A DNA stretch of 64,000 bases, taken from Hymenolepis diminuta (lineage: Eukaryota > Platyhelminthes > Cestoda > Cyclophyllidea > Hymenolepididae). Of the stretch, positions 36,501-50,500 are shown piece by piece. The first letter of the stretch is position 1. Every line of letters starts with the position of its first letter. The stretch is from positions 1,435,668-1,499,667 of the forward strand of contig CAADRB010000018.1 of the NCBI GenBank assembly GCA_900708905.1, read 5' to 3'. The notes beneath the pieces were generated by a model. It ran no database searches and was not told where the DNA came from. It saw only the letters and a program-made list of their open reading frames with translations. A program made the translations under genes and the position numbers.

Positions 36501-39500
36501 GGATTGGTTGAATTTTATCATTAATGGGGATAATGTTTTTTTGCTGGCTAATTTGTCTTTTGTATTCAACCAAAAATTACCAGTTATTAAGATCATTTAC
36601 TGAGCCAAAAAATAAGCATTAACCATGTCACCCGCCGGTTATATGAGAATTTTTGTTTTTTTGTAATGCAGACGAAATTGACCGGAGAGGCTTCTCTGCA
36701 AAGTAAGTTGTTTATGTTATCATGCATAATTAAATCTTTGTGTATTTGATTTGGCAAATCAAATTGATTTATTTTACTTTTTAACATAAATAAATAAATA
36801 CATACTAACCAGTATCTTATTCCCCTGACCTAAATCCAATTAATACAGATTAATATTAGGTTTCTTAGTAGTGTAAATGTCTGCGTATTTCCTAGTGCCA
36901 ATGCATCATTCAGCAATAAATCAAAATAACTATTTTCCCTCTGTTAATGATTTACCATTTATGATTATCTGGAGAAATTAAAAGATATTGGAAACAAACT
37001 TTAATAACATGATATGTATCTCCCAGTATTATTTGGGCTTCTTTTATACTTTAGTGTTTGTCAAAAGTTATAAACAGCAATTTACCGAAATTCTGCTTTC
37101 ACTTCTACCTGAAAATCTGTTATCCCGATTCATACTGCCATCAATGCAGCTTAAATCAGAATTAAACTCCGATACCGAATTCGATCCACTGGATGTCAAA
37201 TTAAAGAAACTATGTTTGATGTGTAGACATCGATTTTTATTAACATTAACATAAAAAAATAACTAAGCCTTTTTTCTAAATTAATATTGATTTTGGAAAT
37301 CATAAGTCCATTCACTAAAATCCTAGATTAAAAAGCATTTTAAAAATTGCAAAAAGAGATAATTTATCATACAATTTACAAACAAATAATTTTTCTTTCG
37401 AGCATATAACATATTTCAAAGCTCAGTTCGGTAAAAGAGTTTTAATATAACCATATGGTGAGATTCACTTACAGTTGTACACTGCAAAGTGTTGGGGAGC
37501 ATTTTTTATGAGGAAAATTTTGTGAATAATGGTTTTATCTCATGTGACTTAACACCCTGAAGCATATCACAAACCTTTATAAAGAAGAGCAAATCTTTAT
37601 CTCGTGTTACTGCAAGACTTAAAATGAAAATCGCATTTTACTTTCGGCAACACATGACGACGTGTCTTTTAGAGAAAAATACGCTAAAAATAAGATGAGA
37701 ATGTAGTTCGGTACCTCATCAACGGTTTTCAAAATGTTTATAAAATGAAGAGAGCAGAAATTAAAGGAAAGTTAGAGACACATGGTCTATATTTTTTTCC
37801 TTTTTATTATATATTTTAATAAAAGTGATTACAGAAAGCACTCATCCATTATTTTTTGTCTAGGAAGTCGAACAAGTATATTTGCGAATAAAAACAAAAA
37901 AAAATACTCTAAGTGATTATTCTGTTTTTCAGTAATAAAAATTTGTATTCTGAAATTATGTGTTAGCTGTGTGCATAGTTTTAATTAATTTTGATACATT
38001 TCAGAAATAACCTCATTTCCTCCATGTTACTTTTAATTGTTAGTCATAATTTTAAAATCAAACTTCTTCACTTAGTTGAATGATGGAAGATTCACGTGAT
38101 TGATAAAATAATAAAATTATAAAGTTTAATTGATTTTCTTTTTTTCGTCTCAGATGCCAAATGGTTGCGATTCTTTTGAGATTTAAAACTATTCATCATA
38201 ACAAAAATTATTTCTTAGTTGTGACTACATTTATCACTTAAATATCGTTTTTTTTCTAAAGTTATCAAGATCAGCCTTGATCATTAACATAATCAAAAAT
38301 GGCAGGCAACCTCGGTTGTATGATTTGACCGGTGGGATACGAAGATTAGATTCAGTTGTGGAAATTAACTAAGAAGACCGAAGCACAGATTCCTTAAGGA
38401 AGATTGTAAAAGAGTAGTTGGCCAAGAGGAGTGAAATATTTAAATGATAAATTTTGTGATTTGACAATTAGGAATTAGCAAAGAATGAGCACTTCTTGAG
38501 TATGCTCCATTTCCCTCACATGTTTCACTTGCCTTTCTAAATAATATTAATAGATAAAATATTATATAATGAGACCTTTTTGCAGTCTTCTACAGTCATT
38601 TTAAGTAAGTTCAAAGAATAAAAGCTATAAAAACTTAAAATGGTTGTGATCATATGTTCTTAAAAGTCTGTATCTTGTGTAATTTTTAATTCAAATGTGC
38701 TAATGAGCGTGAAATTAACCGGGATCACATACAAAGGAATAAGTCGACACACAAGACGTTGGAAAATTTTGGAGGTAGCCCTAAAGAAACCCCAATTTAT
38801 CAGTAAAACATAGTGTTTCATCTTTAAATTTCTATTACGTCCTAGCACCACGTGATGATTGTCATCTGTATTGGTAGCTGTGTGCAGATGGTCTGTTGTG
38901 TGGTATCTATGAGCTATCTTTCCCACTGTCCATTGCGAATCCAGAGTAATTTGAACTCCTTTCCATCTAAAATAATGATATCTCTAAATGGTCTAAAATT
39001 AAAGTGCGTGAAAGAAATGTTGTCCACTTTATGGAGCAGTTTGAATGTAGTCTAAAATTGTGCTCGGTAGCTAAGTTTTTAATATTTGACATTTTTAACT
39101 ATCCATTTTATTTCAATCGCATTTATCTTTTCTTTGAAATAACCATTTAAATGTTTTAGAGTTATATGTCATTTACAAGTTATTGGAATTAAAAATTATC
39201 AGTAGCAATTAATAATCAACAATATACAAATGTATATAAAAATTGAAGACGCCATCGTTTAAAACGCCAATAACTAAATTATATATTATGTCAAGTAAAC
39301 TTCATAAAAAAGTAAGAAGAAATCAAAGGATTTCATTAAGATAAAACTTCTATGATACTTAACAAAAAGCTAGAGAGAAGACTGCTTTAGCAGAACGTGA
39401 ATTAAATTTCAGATAGATGGAAGATAGACAGAAATGATTTTAGATGCTGACAAGCGGCAGTTGAGGGTGCCAAAGCTGAAGAAAATGCGGTTGAAACTGG

Positions 39501-41222
39501 AAATGCCAGAGATGATCGAGAGAAAAGATTACGCTTGAGTACATGTACATAAAACAGCCAATCATAGATGACCAATGATCAGTTAATCGGAAAACAGTTT
39601 TCACATTGAACTTTACAACTGAATGTGCATTCTTTACTAACATATATTCTGCTTTTGTTTTTTTATTTGCATATTATTGCATTTACAGAAACAATCAAAC
39701 TTTGCAAAAATCAACTAAGCCAATTGCCTTTTAAGAGTTTTAAATAGAACCGTTTGAGGTTACCGTCTGATTATTCGTAGTAATTTAGTGCTCATGTGAT
39801 GTAATTCCTTTAAAATGAAGAAACGGTAGAAAAAAAGACACGAAGGCTACTAAATTCGCCAATGCAAATTGATTTCGGAAATTTAATTTTATGAAAAGTT
39901 TAATCTTTGTAGAAATCAATACTCCTGAAAAATAATAGAAAGTATTCATTGAAAAACGTTCATTGCATCTAAAGACGCTTGCCAATGCCTCAGAACGTTT
40001 GATAATAATGGAGTTACATATTGATTATTTTTAAAATCCCAGAAGCTTGATTTTCAATTATCGAAATATTTTATTAATCAAAATTCCGCTTTTACTTTTG
40101 GGATTAAGGAGATATTGCATTATGTTTGACATTCTTTATGTTTGGTTAAAATTCGTTCCGTTTGACGTCGACATGAGGAAATAGCAGACCCTAATCAATT
40201 TGCTCTTCGCGTGCCAGTGTAACATCAAAAATGTTCCTCAAAGTCAAGTTTACTGATCCTGTTTCATTTTAAATTACAGTGGAAAATAGGAATTGTAAAT
40301 ATATATCAAATCTCATGGAAATTAGGTCGATATAAAACAATCATTTTTCTTTTATTAATTCGACTTGGATATTCAAATAATAAAATTGGTTATAATAAAT
40401 TCAATTTTATTATGCTTTAATTTTTTAAATCTCTATATCTTTTTTTCCTTCTTTACCACTGTATTACCAAGGTAATTTACTATTGACAATATTTGCATAG
40501 ATTTGTTTTTAAAATCTACGTATGAATTTTCCTTTAAGATTTCAACTTCAAATTTAACGAATAAAGAGAAGAACAAACATCAGTAAGATATAGTTAAAAT
40601 GTTAAAAATTTGTATTTTTGTGAAATAGCTTCATTTTGCTTGGGATTCTGAAGCTTTTGTTTAGCCATCACCTTGTAAATCCATTAATATTCACCAATAT
40701 CAAGGAAATGTAGAACAGAGGTGAGCACCAGAAACGACGCAAAAGTAATTAAGTTGAAACAGAAATGGGTTATTTGATTTGTTGGTCGGAATTGTTAGCT
40801 AGCTACAACTTGAGTAATCAGTTCTTTGAAGGGGGAGAAATTAGAAAGGAGAGTCAAAAGAAGCTTTTGTAGTTCCCAGTTCAATACACCATTTCAATTC
40901 CAACTTTTAACCGGATTATTATTAAATTCCCCTACTTTATTTAATTAATAACTTTTTTGTAGTTTTAAATCATTTTTCATAAACAACTTCTTTATTATTT
41001 TCAAATAAATTTAAATGTTAGTTTTGAATATGAAAACTCCTCGGTAATCTGACCAATACCGGACCTGAGAAGTCAACTTACTGAGTCTGGTGACTTTAAC
41101 TTTTGATTAACCTGATGCAAAATAATTATCTAAATCATATTAATCTGTTATTTTAAAAAAACCATTGATGATGCAGCAAGTCTTTGATTTATCAGCATAC
41201 GCAATGATGTAATATCCTGTTC
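30582..41222. other. Long AT-rich stretch without recognisable gene
   Basis: Short ORFs occur (31162-31365 -, 36988-37254 +, 38660-38926 -, 38852-39055 +, 39440-39643 -), but none has a family motif I recognise, and several overlap on opposite strands. A moderately GC-richer patch lies at about 38290-38430. Hidden exons cannot be excluded. Confidence 0.45.
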
Positions 41223-41273
41223 GTAAACAATATAAATAATACTTGTTTACCAAACAACCTCTCGAGGTAAACA
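41223..41273 (+). promoter_or_regulatory. Candidate TATA promoter with three forkhead-type sites
   Basis: GTAAACAA (41223-41230) and its exact reverse complement TTGTTTAC (41243-41250) flank TATAAATAAT (41231-41240). A third GTAAACA lies at 41267-41273. GTAAACA/TTGTTTAC is the established core bound by FOXO/DAF-16 and related forkhead factors. The arrangement sits at the start of a locally GC-richer stretch (to about 41480) with an ATG in good context (41273-41275) opening a 21-codon ORF ending at 41338. That a transcript starts here is inferred. Confidence 0.35.
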
Positions 41274-41421
41274 TGCAGAAGTTGTCTAGTCTGCACAGAC
41301 GACTGGTTGCAGCAGAGCGGGGCAGGCAGTCTTTTTAAACTTCAACTGTCTACTGCTTCAACCAAATACTGACTTGCATTCTATGGTTTACTTTTTGTCT
41401 GTCTTTATCTTTCATTCGCAG

Positions 41422-41517
41422 CCGCGTCTCAGTCAAGCTTGATTCAACTGTATCAGCTAGTCAGCAACAAATCCAGTGACTTTTGATACTCTAATTCCTA
41501 GAATGTGTTTGTATAGA
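41422..41517 (+). other. Possible short exon
   Basis: A pyrimidine-rich run ending TTCATTCGCAG (41411-41421) forms a good 3' splice site. A GTAAGC donor at 41518 closes a 96-base candidate exon that contains an ATG at 41503-41505 five codons before the donor. Base composition is less AT-rich than the surroundings. It would suit a first or 5' untranslated exon downstream of the TATA box at 41231, but no following coding exon was recognised. A trans-splice acceptor is another reading. Confidence 0.2.
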
Positions 41518-44500
41518 GTAAGCAAAGAACAGGGATTCTGCAAGATAAAAGATTGAGTATACTTAGAGGTAAATTTAAAGCTAACTAGAGCTTTTAATGT
41601 CTCGTGTCATGTCAGCTCAACGCTAAATGAAAATATTTTAGCAAAAAATGACATACTCCACAGTTTTTTTCGATTCGAGTGGTCTCAAACCCCTTTTATG
41701 AATCAAAAATATGTTTTAAATTGCTGGCAAATCGATTGCAATCTCTCCTATTCCAAAAAGAATAGCGTTTTCTTTTTAAAATGTTATAAACAGGCAAAAT
41801 TTCATTTTTTATTTTTGTTAAATTCATTATACAGAGTCAGAAAGTGTCCATAATGGGCTCAATATTAAAATATATAAAACATAAGTACAGTGAATGAAAT
41901 CGACAAGTTGGAGACAAATTTAGAGATAAATTGAACGCTTGCTGAAAAATTATTTTGCATATTTAGGTAAAAATTGAAAAAAAGTTTTAATACGCAAAGA
42001 CGTATTGGGGAAACCAGCAAAAAATATATATAACTGCAAAATTTGAATCGCACTTTGTGTGAAACCTCATCTACAATTGATGCAACCGATCTCTACTTCT
42101 AATGCCTCTATGGGACAGAATCTTGTAATTTCATATCTAATACACATTCTTGTGTTGATTTGTGGGACATTTATAAATATTTACAATAATGGTAGTTTAT
42201 TTTTATAAGAATATTAAATTACAGTATTTTTCTGATTCTTGTACATGGTACAATGTTATAAATTTACTCAGAAAATCAGTAGGGTATAATATGAATATGC
42301 AAATTTTTTTAAGTTTTATAAAAACCGGCACGGTTATTTTAAAAACTCGCGGATAATATCATTATTGAAGTTGAAATGGGGCAAAACTGCGATTTTCTTT
42401 TGTATATTGGCGTATTTCTTACCATTTGAGTTTATTAACTCTGCAAATAATGAAAGTATTATTATTTGCTCTATTGAGATGCTTGGAATTTATAATTCTT
42501 TCCTTTTATTTATGCAATCAATGCACTGTTAACTGAAAAAAGAACTATTAGAAGGTTAAAAGCAACACATTTGAAAGGAGGCAGGTAAGAATTTGTAGCA
42601 TTTAGGTGAAAGAAATATAACACAAACTTTAAATGTTTTTATTTAGTCGTCAACACTAAATATAAATTTATACGTAAGAGTAATTTTATCTCTGTGTTTA
42701 AATAAACTCTACAAACCTGTGTAAAAGTCTTAAATAATTAGTCAAATGGTATTTTTCCCTCTGGATATCTTTGTCTTCATATATATATATCTTTATGTGT
42801 ATATATTACATCCACCCGTCTTAATAAATCATTCGGTGGTGATAAAAGATTAAAGACGCTTGGCGTAAACTTAAACATAATCAGCGCATCCGATTGCATC
42901 TATTCACAATATAGATTATTTAAACAAAAATTCACAAGTTGTCATTATCTTGTATATTTTCAAGGAAGGCTCATATTTTAAATTTGATCAGTACCATTAA
43001 AAATTTTATTTTTACCGAAGTATTTCACTAAAGTTCAGAAATATTTTATTAAAAAGATCTGTTTTCAGCCATTGTTAAAATTTATTAAAATATGTTTCGA
43101 AATCAAATATATAGCTTATTAACTTTTTTGAGCTAAAAAAATAGAGGCAGTAATTCTAAATACTCAGAATTTAAAATCATATGTTGAATAGGTACTATTA
43201 TATTTTTGAATTATCAATTGAGAAAATAGCAGAGCGGCGAGGGAAAAGCCATAGGAATAAAAAGTGTAAGATTAATTGTTTTGCTTTATTATAATTATTC
43301 ATATTATTATTATTATTATTAATATGAATGAGTATATTGGTTTAGAGCGATCAGTCGAGGGAAAATGCAGTGAGCGTTTAAATAATGGTACTCGTTAAAT
43401 TTAGGTAAAATAAAATAAAAGCCTGGTTGAACACAGTTTACGAGGTCCTATCAACTTAAAATTGTTGACTAGTTAATCTTAGTTAAATTAAGACTTTAAT
43501 ATAAGGAAAATCATTTAAGATAATGTTACATTCTCAGCCTTGGAAAACAACTGCATTGAAGAGCCGCGACCGACTCAACTTGACTAAAAAGCTCCACACT
43601 AAGCACTGGACATCAAAGACAAGTATTTGCGGCAGTCCAGGAAACGAATCATAAACTTTGAATTTTGGAACGTGGATTGTATGTTTAGTAAATATGGTGC
43701 AATTTGAATTCCAAATCGAAACAATTTAAGACTCTTTTACATGTTACATGTTGGTCTCATTATCTTGTTTTTCCCCTCCACTTTATCACCATTTTAACTT
43801 TCTGTCAGCCTATTGTAGTTGCTACCCACAAATAAAAATTGTAAACTTCCTTTGTATTAGGGTGGATAATAATAGCAATTTTACTGAAACCTTGATAGCT
43901 CTGACTTACCTTTGAATGATACATATTGGGAAAAAGTTTTGAAACAGATACATTTTGCTTGAAATTTTAGCACTGAAAAACAATTTGAGAAACAAAATAT
44001 TTCAAAACTCATTGCTTTTTAAGGAAGATTTCTAACAATGTGAACAATAGGGACTAAATTTAGACTGAAATTCTCAAGAGATATTTATGAATATTTACCC
44101 CTAGTCGTTAACATATTTTAAAAGAATTGTTTCTTCTATTTTTTATTCTTCACTGAAGATGATAGATACGAATATGTAATTACAAAACTGCCAATATGCT
44201 AAAATATCAATTTTAAAAGCACTAATTCAGCTACACACATATTCACTTTAGATTATTAAAAAACCTATTTTTGTTCACTCATAATTCTAGAATTTAAAGT
44301 CCTCAATATTTACCTAAAAACGATCTGGTTCTTTTTCCCGCCAAAAAAATATATTCCATATTTACTGCACTGGTAATGGGTGATTGTGATCCTAGTAATG
44401 TATCTATGATAAAACACGCTTTACTCAATTATTAATGAATGCCTCTAAGGAGAAGCAATTGACTGTTTGCAGCCAGATACATCTGATCTTCAGTCAACTA

Positions 44501-47500
44501 ACAGTATTTAACTTATGTAATTTCCAAATAAATATATTTATGTCCAGCTTTTCCATTTTTTGTGAATTCATACCTCTATTATCCGCCAAACGCTTGGAAT
44601 TAATGAGGTATGAAAATACAATAATGGGAATAACAAAAACATTACGCTTCGCGCGCAATTGTTTGATTCCTTCTATTTATCACAAAGAGTTGAAAGCAAA
44701 ACACTGGCGATGAATGTTAAATTGATGTAAAAACAAAGTTCAAAAACTACAAACCGTTAACACGAATGGAAGTCATGACTAAAACCCAGTCGTTGTTTTA
44801 ACTGTAATTATTCAATTTGTGTAAAGTAAAACTATAAATGCAATTTTGTCTTCCAAATTTGGACTTTGTTAATGCTATCAAAATTTGGGACTTGTTTTCA
44901 TTAATGCTTACTTTTATATTTATTTCTTTTGACTTAATGAAATACATGAGAGTATATGTTTATATTTGAATTGATAGATTTGGTCTTTAAACCGGACAAA
45001 ACTTGTCTTTACCTCTGTTTGTGATGACCACTATGCTATTTTACTTTATTTCTGATACTTGTAGGTTAGTATTATTCGTTAGAGAAAAGCTTTAAATCAA
45101 TTTTAGCATCAAATCTACCAGATTTATAGTCCTCCAAGAGACAAAATTGTAACAGACTTGTGGGTTCATTATCAATATATTGCATTTTAATTTTCTTTAT
45201 CTAATAAAATCGTAAAACAATATAGCTCTTTTCAGAATATATTTTGATTCCTTTAAGAATGACAAACTGAGTTATTTACTTTTGTTAATTTAAAAGCAGT
45301 GGGTTTCCAATTTTGTAAATTATTACTTTTAAAGAAAAGAGAATTTGTATAGATTTTTTATAAGTAAAGAAAGTAATCTTTCTAGAAGGACGCATATATA
45401 TTCTTTTATTTTGTCAGAGACAAAATATTTATGTGAAAAAATATTTTATAAATATTTTCTTTTAAGAATATAATATTTTTATCGTTTACTCTGCTATAAC
45501 CCCCTTGAACCTCACATTTAGGTCATTTTCGTTTTGTTTTTCCATTATCTCAGACTCGCAATGGAATTCCATTAGTGCCAAGATAACTTGTGGTTTTTCT
45601 CTTCTGCACTTGGAATATTGGGCTACTTACTGTGAATTTATAACCGACACTTAATGCGGACATTATATATGAGTCAATAGATAAAAGTACGTATTTCTGC
45701 ATACTTAATTGAAAATGCAAAATAAACGTATTTGTTTATATATGCGCATATTTATATTTATATATGCGAGCACATATGTGTATACGTATTTTGTAAGCAT
45801 TAATCATCTTTCAAAATTATCTCTGTGCATTCTGCCATGCGTGCTTAAATCAGTGGAAAATCTCATTTTGCCATTTCCCTCTTTCATTTAATATCTCTGT
45901 GGCATTTCATTAGATATAAACTTAGTGTATCACTGTCGATCAAAATCACTTTATTTTACATTTTGCTTTAAAATAAGTATTTTAAATACGAAATATCAAC
46001 TCTCCACAAAAATTAGTAATTATTCAGTTTAAAGAATATGATTTTCTGAAAGTGCCATGATTTAAATTGCCTTAAATCAAATTTAATATTTCGAAACAAA
46101 CACTTTTAATAGAAACTGGAATCAAGATGCAACATTCTATCTATTTTTTAAGAGGGGCATTGTAAAATGATTGAACATAATACTAATATTTTTCATAAGT
46201 TGTATACATTACGTTGTTTAAAGGCTGGATTTTATAATTTTAACCTTTTTTTTCTTGGAAAGCTCAAATCAGCGACACCACAAACATTATAGAATTTGAG
46301 TCGAATCAATGAGTTTCCTGTCGTTTCAGTGTATTTACATGGTCTGCCAGGCAAATAAAACTTGTGAAGACGTTTAACACTAAATTTACCTCACTTACTT
46401 CATTTCATCATACTTAAATAGACGCAATGAATTGCGTAGTTTTTAAAAAATGTTAACTTGGGGCTTTTTTCTACTATCAATTTGTTTTGGAAAATAAAGA
46501 CATATTTTCTCCTTTCTAAGATATAAACTGATGGCAAAATCGCATGTTAGCTGTATCTTTTTCAAAAAAATTGCATAACCTTTAACGAGATTTTGAATTT
46601 TCTTTATAAATCAATAATCGTAAATATTTTTCTTATGATCAGCATATTTGACGGAATAATTTTTCCTTTCTGGATTATGGAAGTGAATTAAAATTATTTT
46701 ATAATTCGTAAATTCCGCCGTTATTATTTGCTTTTTTCTGCTGCAAATATCTGAAATACCACTTTAACATTCTAACATGCATTCCAACAAGAACTTCATT
46801 TTTAAAATATAAATTTTATAACTTTATTCCTTGATAATATTGTAGATAAATATATTCTTTTATTATTTTAACAAATGTATCTGAGCATCTTGTCACCATT
46901 AATTTTGCATATGACAAAAATATTTGTACAAACTCAAGATAAGGGACAATTTTTTCCTAATTTCTACTACTGAAAACCTTGGAAGTTGCGAAAAGGTAAG
47001 CAATCCAATATGTGTCAGGACACCGAATAAAACTTTCGAAATTTAATATTTGCATAAGCATTAAAAATTATTATTTATAGAAAGTGATCTGCAGATTGTA
47101 ATTGAATGAAAAAATTTTCAACCCTATAGGTTTACTAATTTTCTCATGAGTAAATTCATATCCACATTGTCCAGAGTAAGATGGCAAGTTTACTAATGTA
47201 GATGGTCGATCAATCTTTCAGAATACCAGCATATGGAAAGTGATAATATATTTTTACTAAAATAGGGCTCATCGGAGCTCAATCAATATGATCCTTAATA
47301 AAATCGTCAAATATTATTTGCATATTTAAGAAAAATAATTAGCTTCCGGTTATTTAACTAAATCAAACTATTCCTTCGCAATAATAGCCCTGCATGGGCT
47401 TAATTTATTAATATAATGCATCCTATCATTATTAATGAACGTATAGATAATTGACAAAATAATAAAAGTTTAGAAAAGGCTATTTAATTTTTTGTTTATT

Positions 47501-50500
47501 TCTGCAATGAACTATTTGTTTGCATTTTGAGAACATTAGTGTCTACATTATCCACATTTCCGCTTATCAATTCTCGACGCACGTGACGAAATTTGGTGAA
47601 ATGTTGTGATTTCTGCTTTGTTTTATCTACTTTAGCTAGTGACAACAAAATATTAAAATTAAATCAATTGATGCAACCGATTGATAATATAAATCAGCAA
47701 CAAACATCACTTAGAAATCTTGGAATCAAAGTAATAGGATTAGGATTTGGAGCATTGAAATATTAAAGAGTAGAATATGTCATATATGAAAAGGTATTCT
47801 TACTCCATTACATATTCTCTAATTTATAAAATTGCATTCCCTACTCAATTTTTTTGTTGTTTGCGTATTTACATTCCAGCAGAAATCGTAACATTTTTAA
47901 ACGTTTGTAAAATAGCATGGGTAATAATAAAATATTGTTCCTTTCACCTGCTTGCAAAACAGCAACCTTTATGCATTGATTTTTTTTAATTTACGATTAT
48001 AAAATGAAGAATTGATCAATATAGGTTAATTCTTAAAGTAGTCCAGTTTGTTAATATTATTAAAAACTTTGAACTTAGTAAAATATATTACAAACAATAA
48101 GACATTTAGTTAATTCTTTAATGCAATTGATAGCTGTAAGGCCTCAAAAGCAAAGGTTATTAGAAAATTGCGCTTTTGACGGGTCAAAAATTGTATTTAT
48201 TTTCATTATTTATTTATTTATTTGATATTTTAGTTTCTTGGACTCATCTGGTAATAACCGCTATTTCCTTTATTTTATAACTTGCATTCAAATTGAGGTA
48301 GCGTCATTATTGCATTATTCTCAACGTGATATTGTAGAATTTTTCTGCAATGCTTTTAGTAAGCAATATTTTGATAAAAGTGAATGTTTGATACAAACTT
48401 CACTCAGTTTCTCACACATTTGTCTAGTATTCATTATTAATATGCTTATATTTACACACAATTTTACCATTTTTATCATAGAAAATAATCTATGTAAGGT
48501 ACAGAAAAAGGATCAAATGAAAGTGAAGAGTTGATCTAAATAGCCTTATATATTAATTTTTAAACTCATTTTGTAAGCATTTTACTTTCTGGTTAGAGCC
48601 CACCGATTCAGGTTTCCATTTTCACAATTTTAAATGGTAAAATTTCTCTTGCATTTTCTGAGTGAATTGTGATTATTAATTAACTAAGTTACTGGCTGAG
48701 GAGAAATGAAAACACTGCAGCAAATTTTAATAAAAGAAATAGTAAGATATTTCTATCCATCCCTTCATGTGTCATTTCGGTTAGATTGACAATTTCACCT
48801 CAGAACAACTACCATAAATATAAAAAAAACATTCTGACATTGTTATTCCTTACAGATTATGCCACCATTCACTTTACTTGGACAACTAAATTTACTGAAA
48901 ATGAATAATGATAAACAGTGTAGTACATGTATTATTGTCTAAGAGTTTTTGCTTTGTAAACTTTTCATACGTTGTGTTCGATCATTAAATCACTACATCT
49001 TAGCACTTATGCTGAGAGCTATATCAACTGCTATAAGCAATAATACGATTATTACCAAATAGGTCATAAATAATAAATTTAATAAACAATGAAATAGTTA
49101 GTACATTGCGAGAAGCCAAACGAATCTTAATTAGAGTTAACGATTTAATCATAACGCTCTTTCAAGTAATAAAAGTTTTATTTAAAAATTGGACAGAATT
49201 AATTTAAAATTATATAGAGTTAGGTGCGATTTTTATTAATTGTGTAAAGAGTATGTCATTGCAGACTCAACAGTATCTCTTTTTGCAATTTCCAATGAGA
49301 AAATGTTATGTTGCAATAATTTTAATAATTGGGAAATATCTTAAGTTAGATGCTTCAATTTTGAACTCAAAGAGAAGAATATAAATGAGTTTTTTATTTG
49401 AGCTTCTATAGTAGCAGAAAAAATGCTTTTAGGTATATCTCATCTGTTCGTCATTTGTCTGTGAATGCGCAAAACGCTTCCCATACGATTGTCAAGGATT
49501 TCTCACCCATCCATTTTGTATATATTTGTAATCTCTGGCATTTTTCTATACCATATTTAATAATAATCGATCTACTAAAATCCTTCCATTTATTTTCAAA
49601 TAGTCTGTATCAACAATGTCTTACGTAGAAAATTTCGATTTTCCTCAGCCTTACTTAGCAAAAAATATATGGGAAAGTTCTTATTCTAATTATAGTAACT
49701 CCATACATTTCCAGGTGATTATGAACATGTATTATTTTCTAAATATGGTATATATTGTTCCAATTATTATTTTAAACTTAATTTTAGTTATAGTATCTGA
49801 TGCATTTACATAGAAAGAGTCTCTCGCGTCACTATTTATATCATTTCCTAACGTGATTCCAGCAACTTTGTTCTCTTTTGGTCTTTAATTAATGTTAAGA
49901 CACCTGAAGAGTCGTTAGTTGAAATTTAAAAATTGGTCATTAATTTTGCCTACAGTAATGCAAAAAGTTTTAACATTTAATCTATGGGAAATAAGTAGTA
50001 TCGAATAAGAATGTCCAAAAATACTCTAAGGAACGGGATTATAAAGATACTGGAATCAATCTCAGAGTAACAAAGAGTCTTAATCCATTTGATTTTTGAA
50101 CTTGGAGAGTACAATATAAATGGGCAGTTCACGTTTCAAAATTTAAATTTTAGGATTCGCCTTCTGATTTGCTAAAAATGCTTGTCTACAAAAGGGAAAA
50201 GATCCTACATGATCGCTAGCAGTTTACAGCTTTATCAAAGCCGAGATGAGATGGGCAAAAATCTTTAATAGGTAGATCTCTGTAAGCTGTTTTTACTCAA
50301 TTTTTCTATGAATGCTCCCTTTGATCCGAAATGGTACTTTTAATAAATTGCCCGCTTTTATAAGTTTATTATGTTAAAAATAATAAAAAGCTATTTGTGA
50401 ACACTACAGAAGACAAACAGCCCTATAATGTTTTTTTATCTCATCGATCATATAAATACATTGCTGACGATATGGGTGAAATTAACATCCAGTATCTGAA

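Noticed and set aside
36988..37254. 88-residue ORF
   Set aside because: Starts from TTG in the track; from the first ATG it is shorter. No motif, no splice context and no homology I can name.
43540..43700. Possible LINE endonuclease trace (an NFGTW-like string in a GC-richer patch)
   Set aside because: Only one short resemblance, with no flanking endonuclease or RT motifs; too weak to call.
49398..49813. Two overlapping ORFs with hydrophobic stretches
   Set aside because: Phe/Ile/Tyr/Leu-rich runs are expected from AT-rich DNA, and there is no family pattern.
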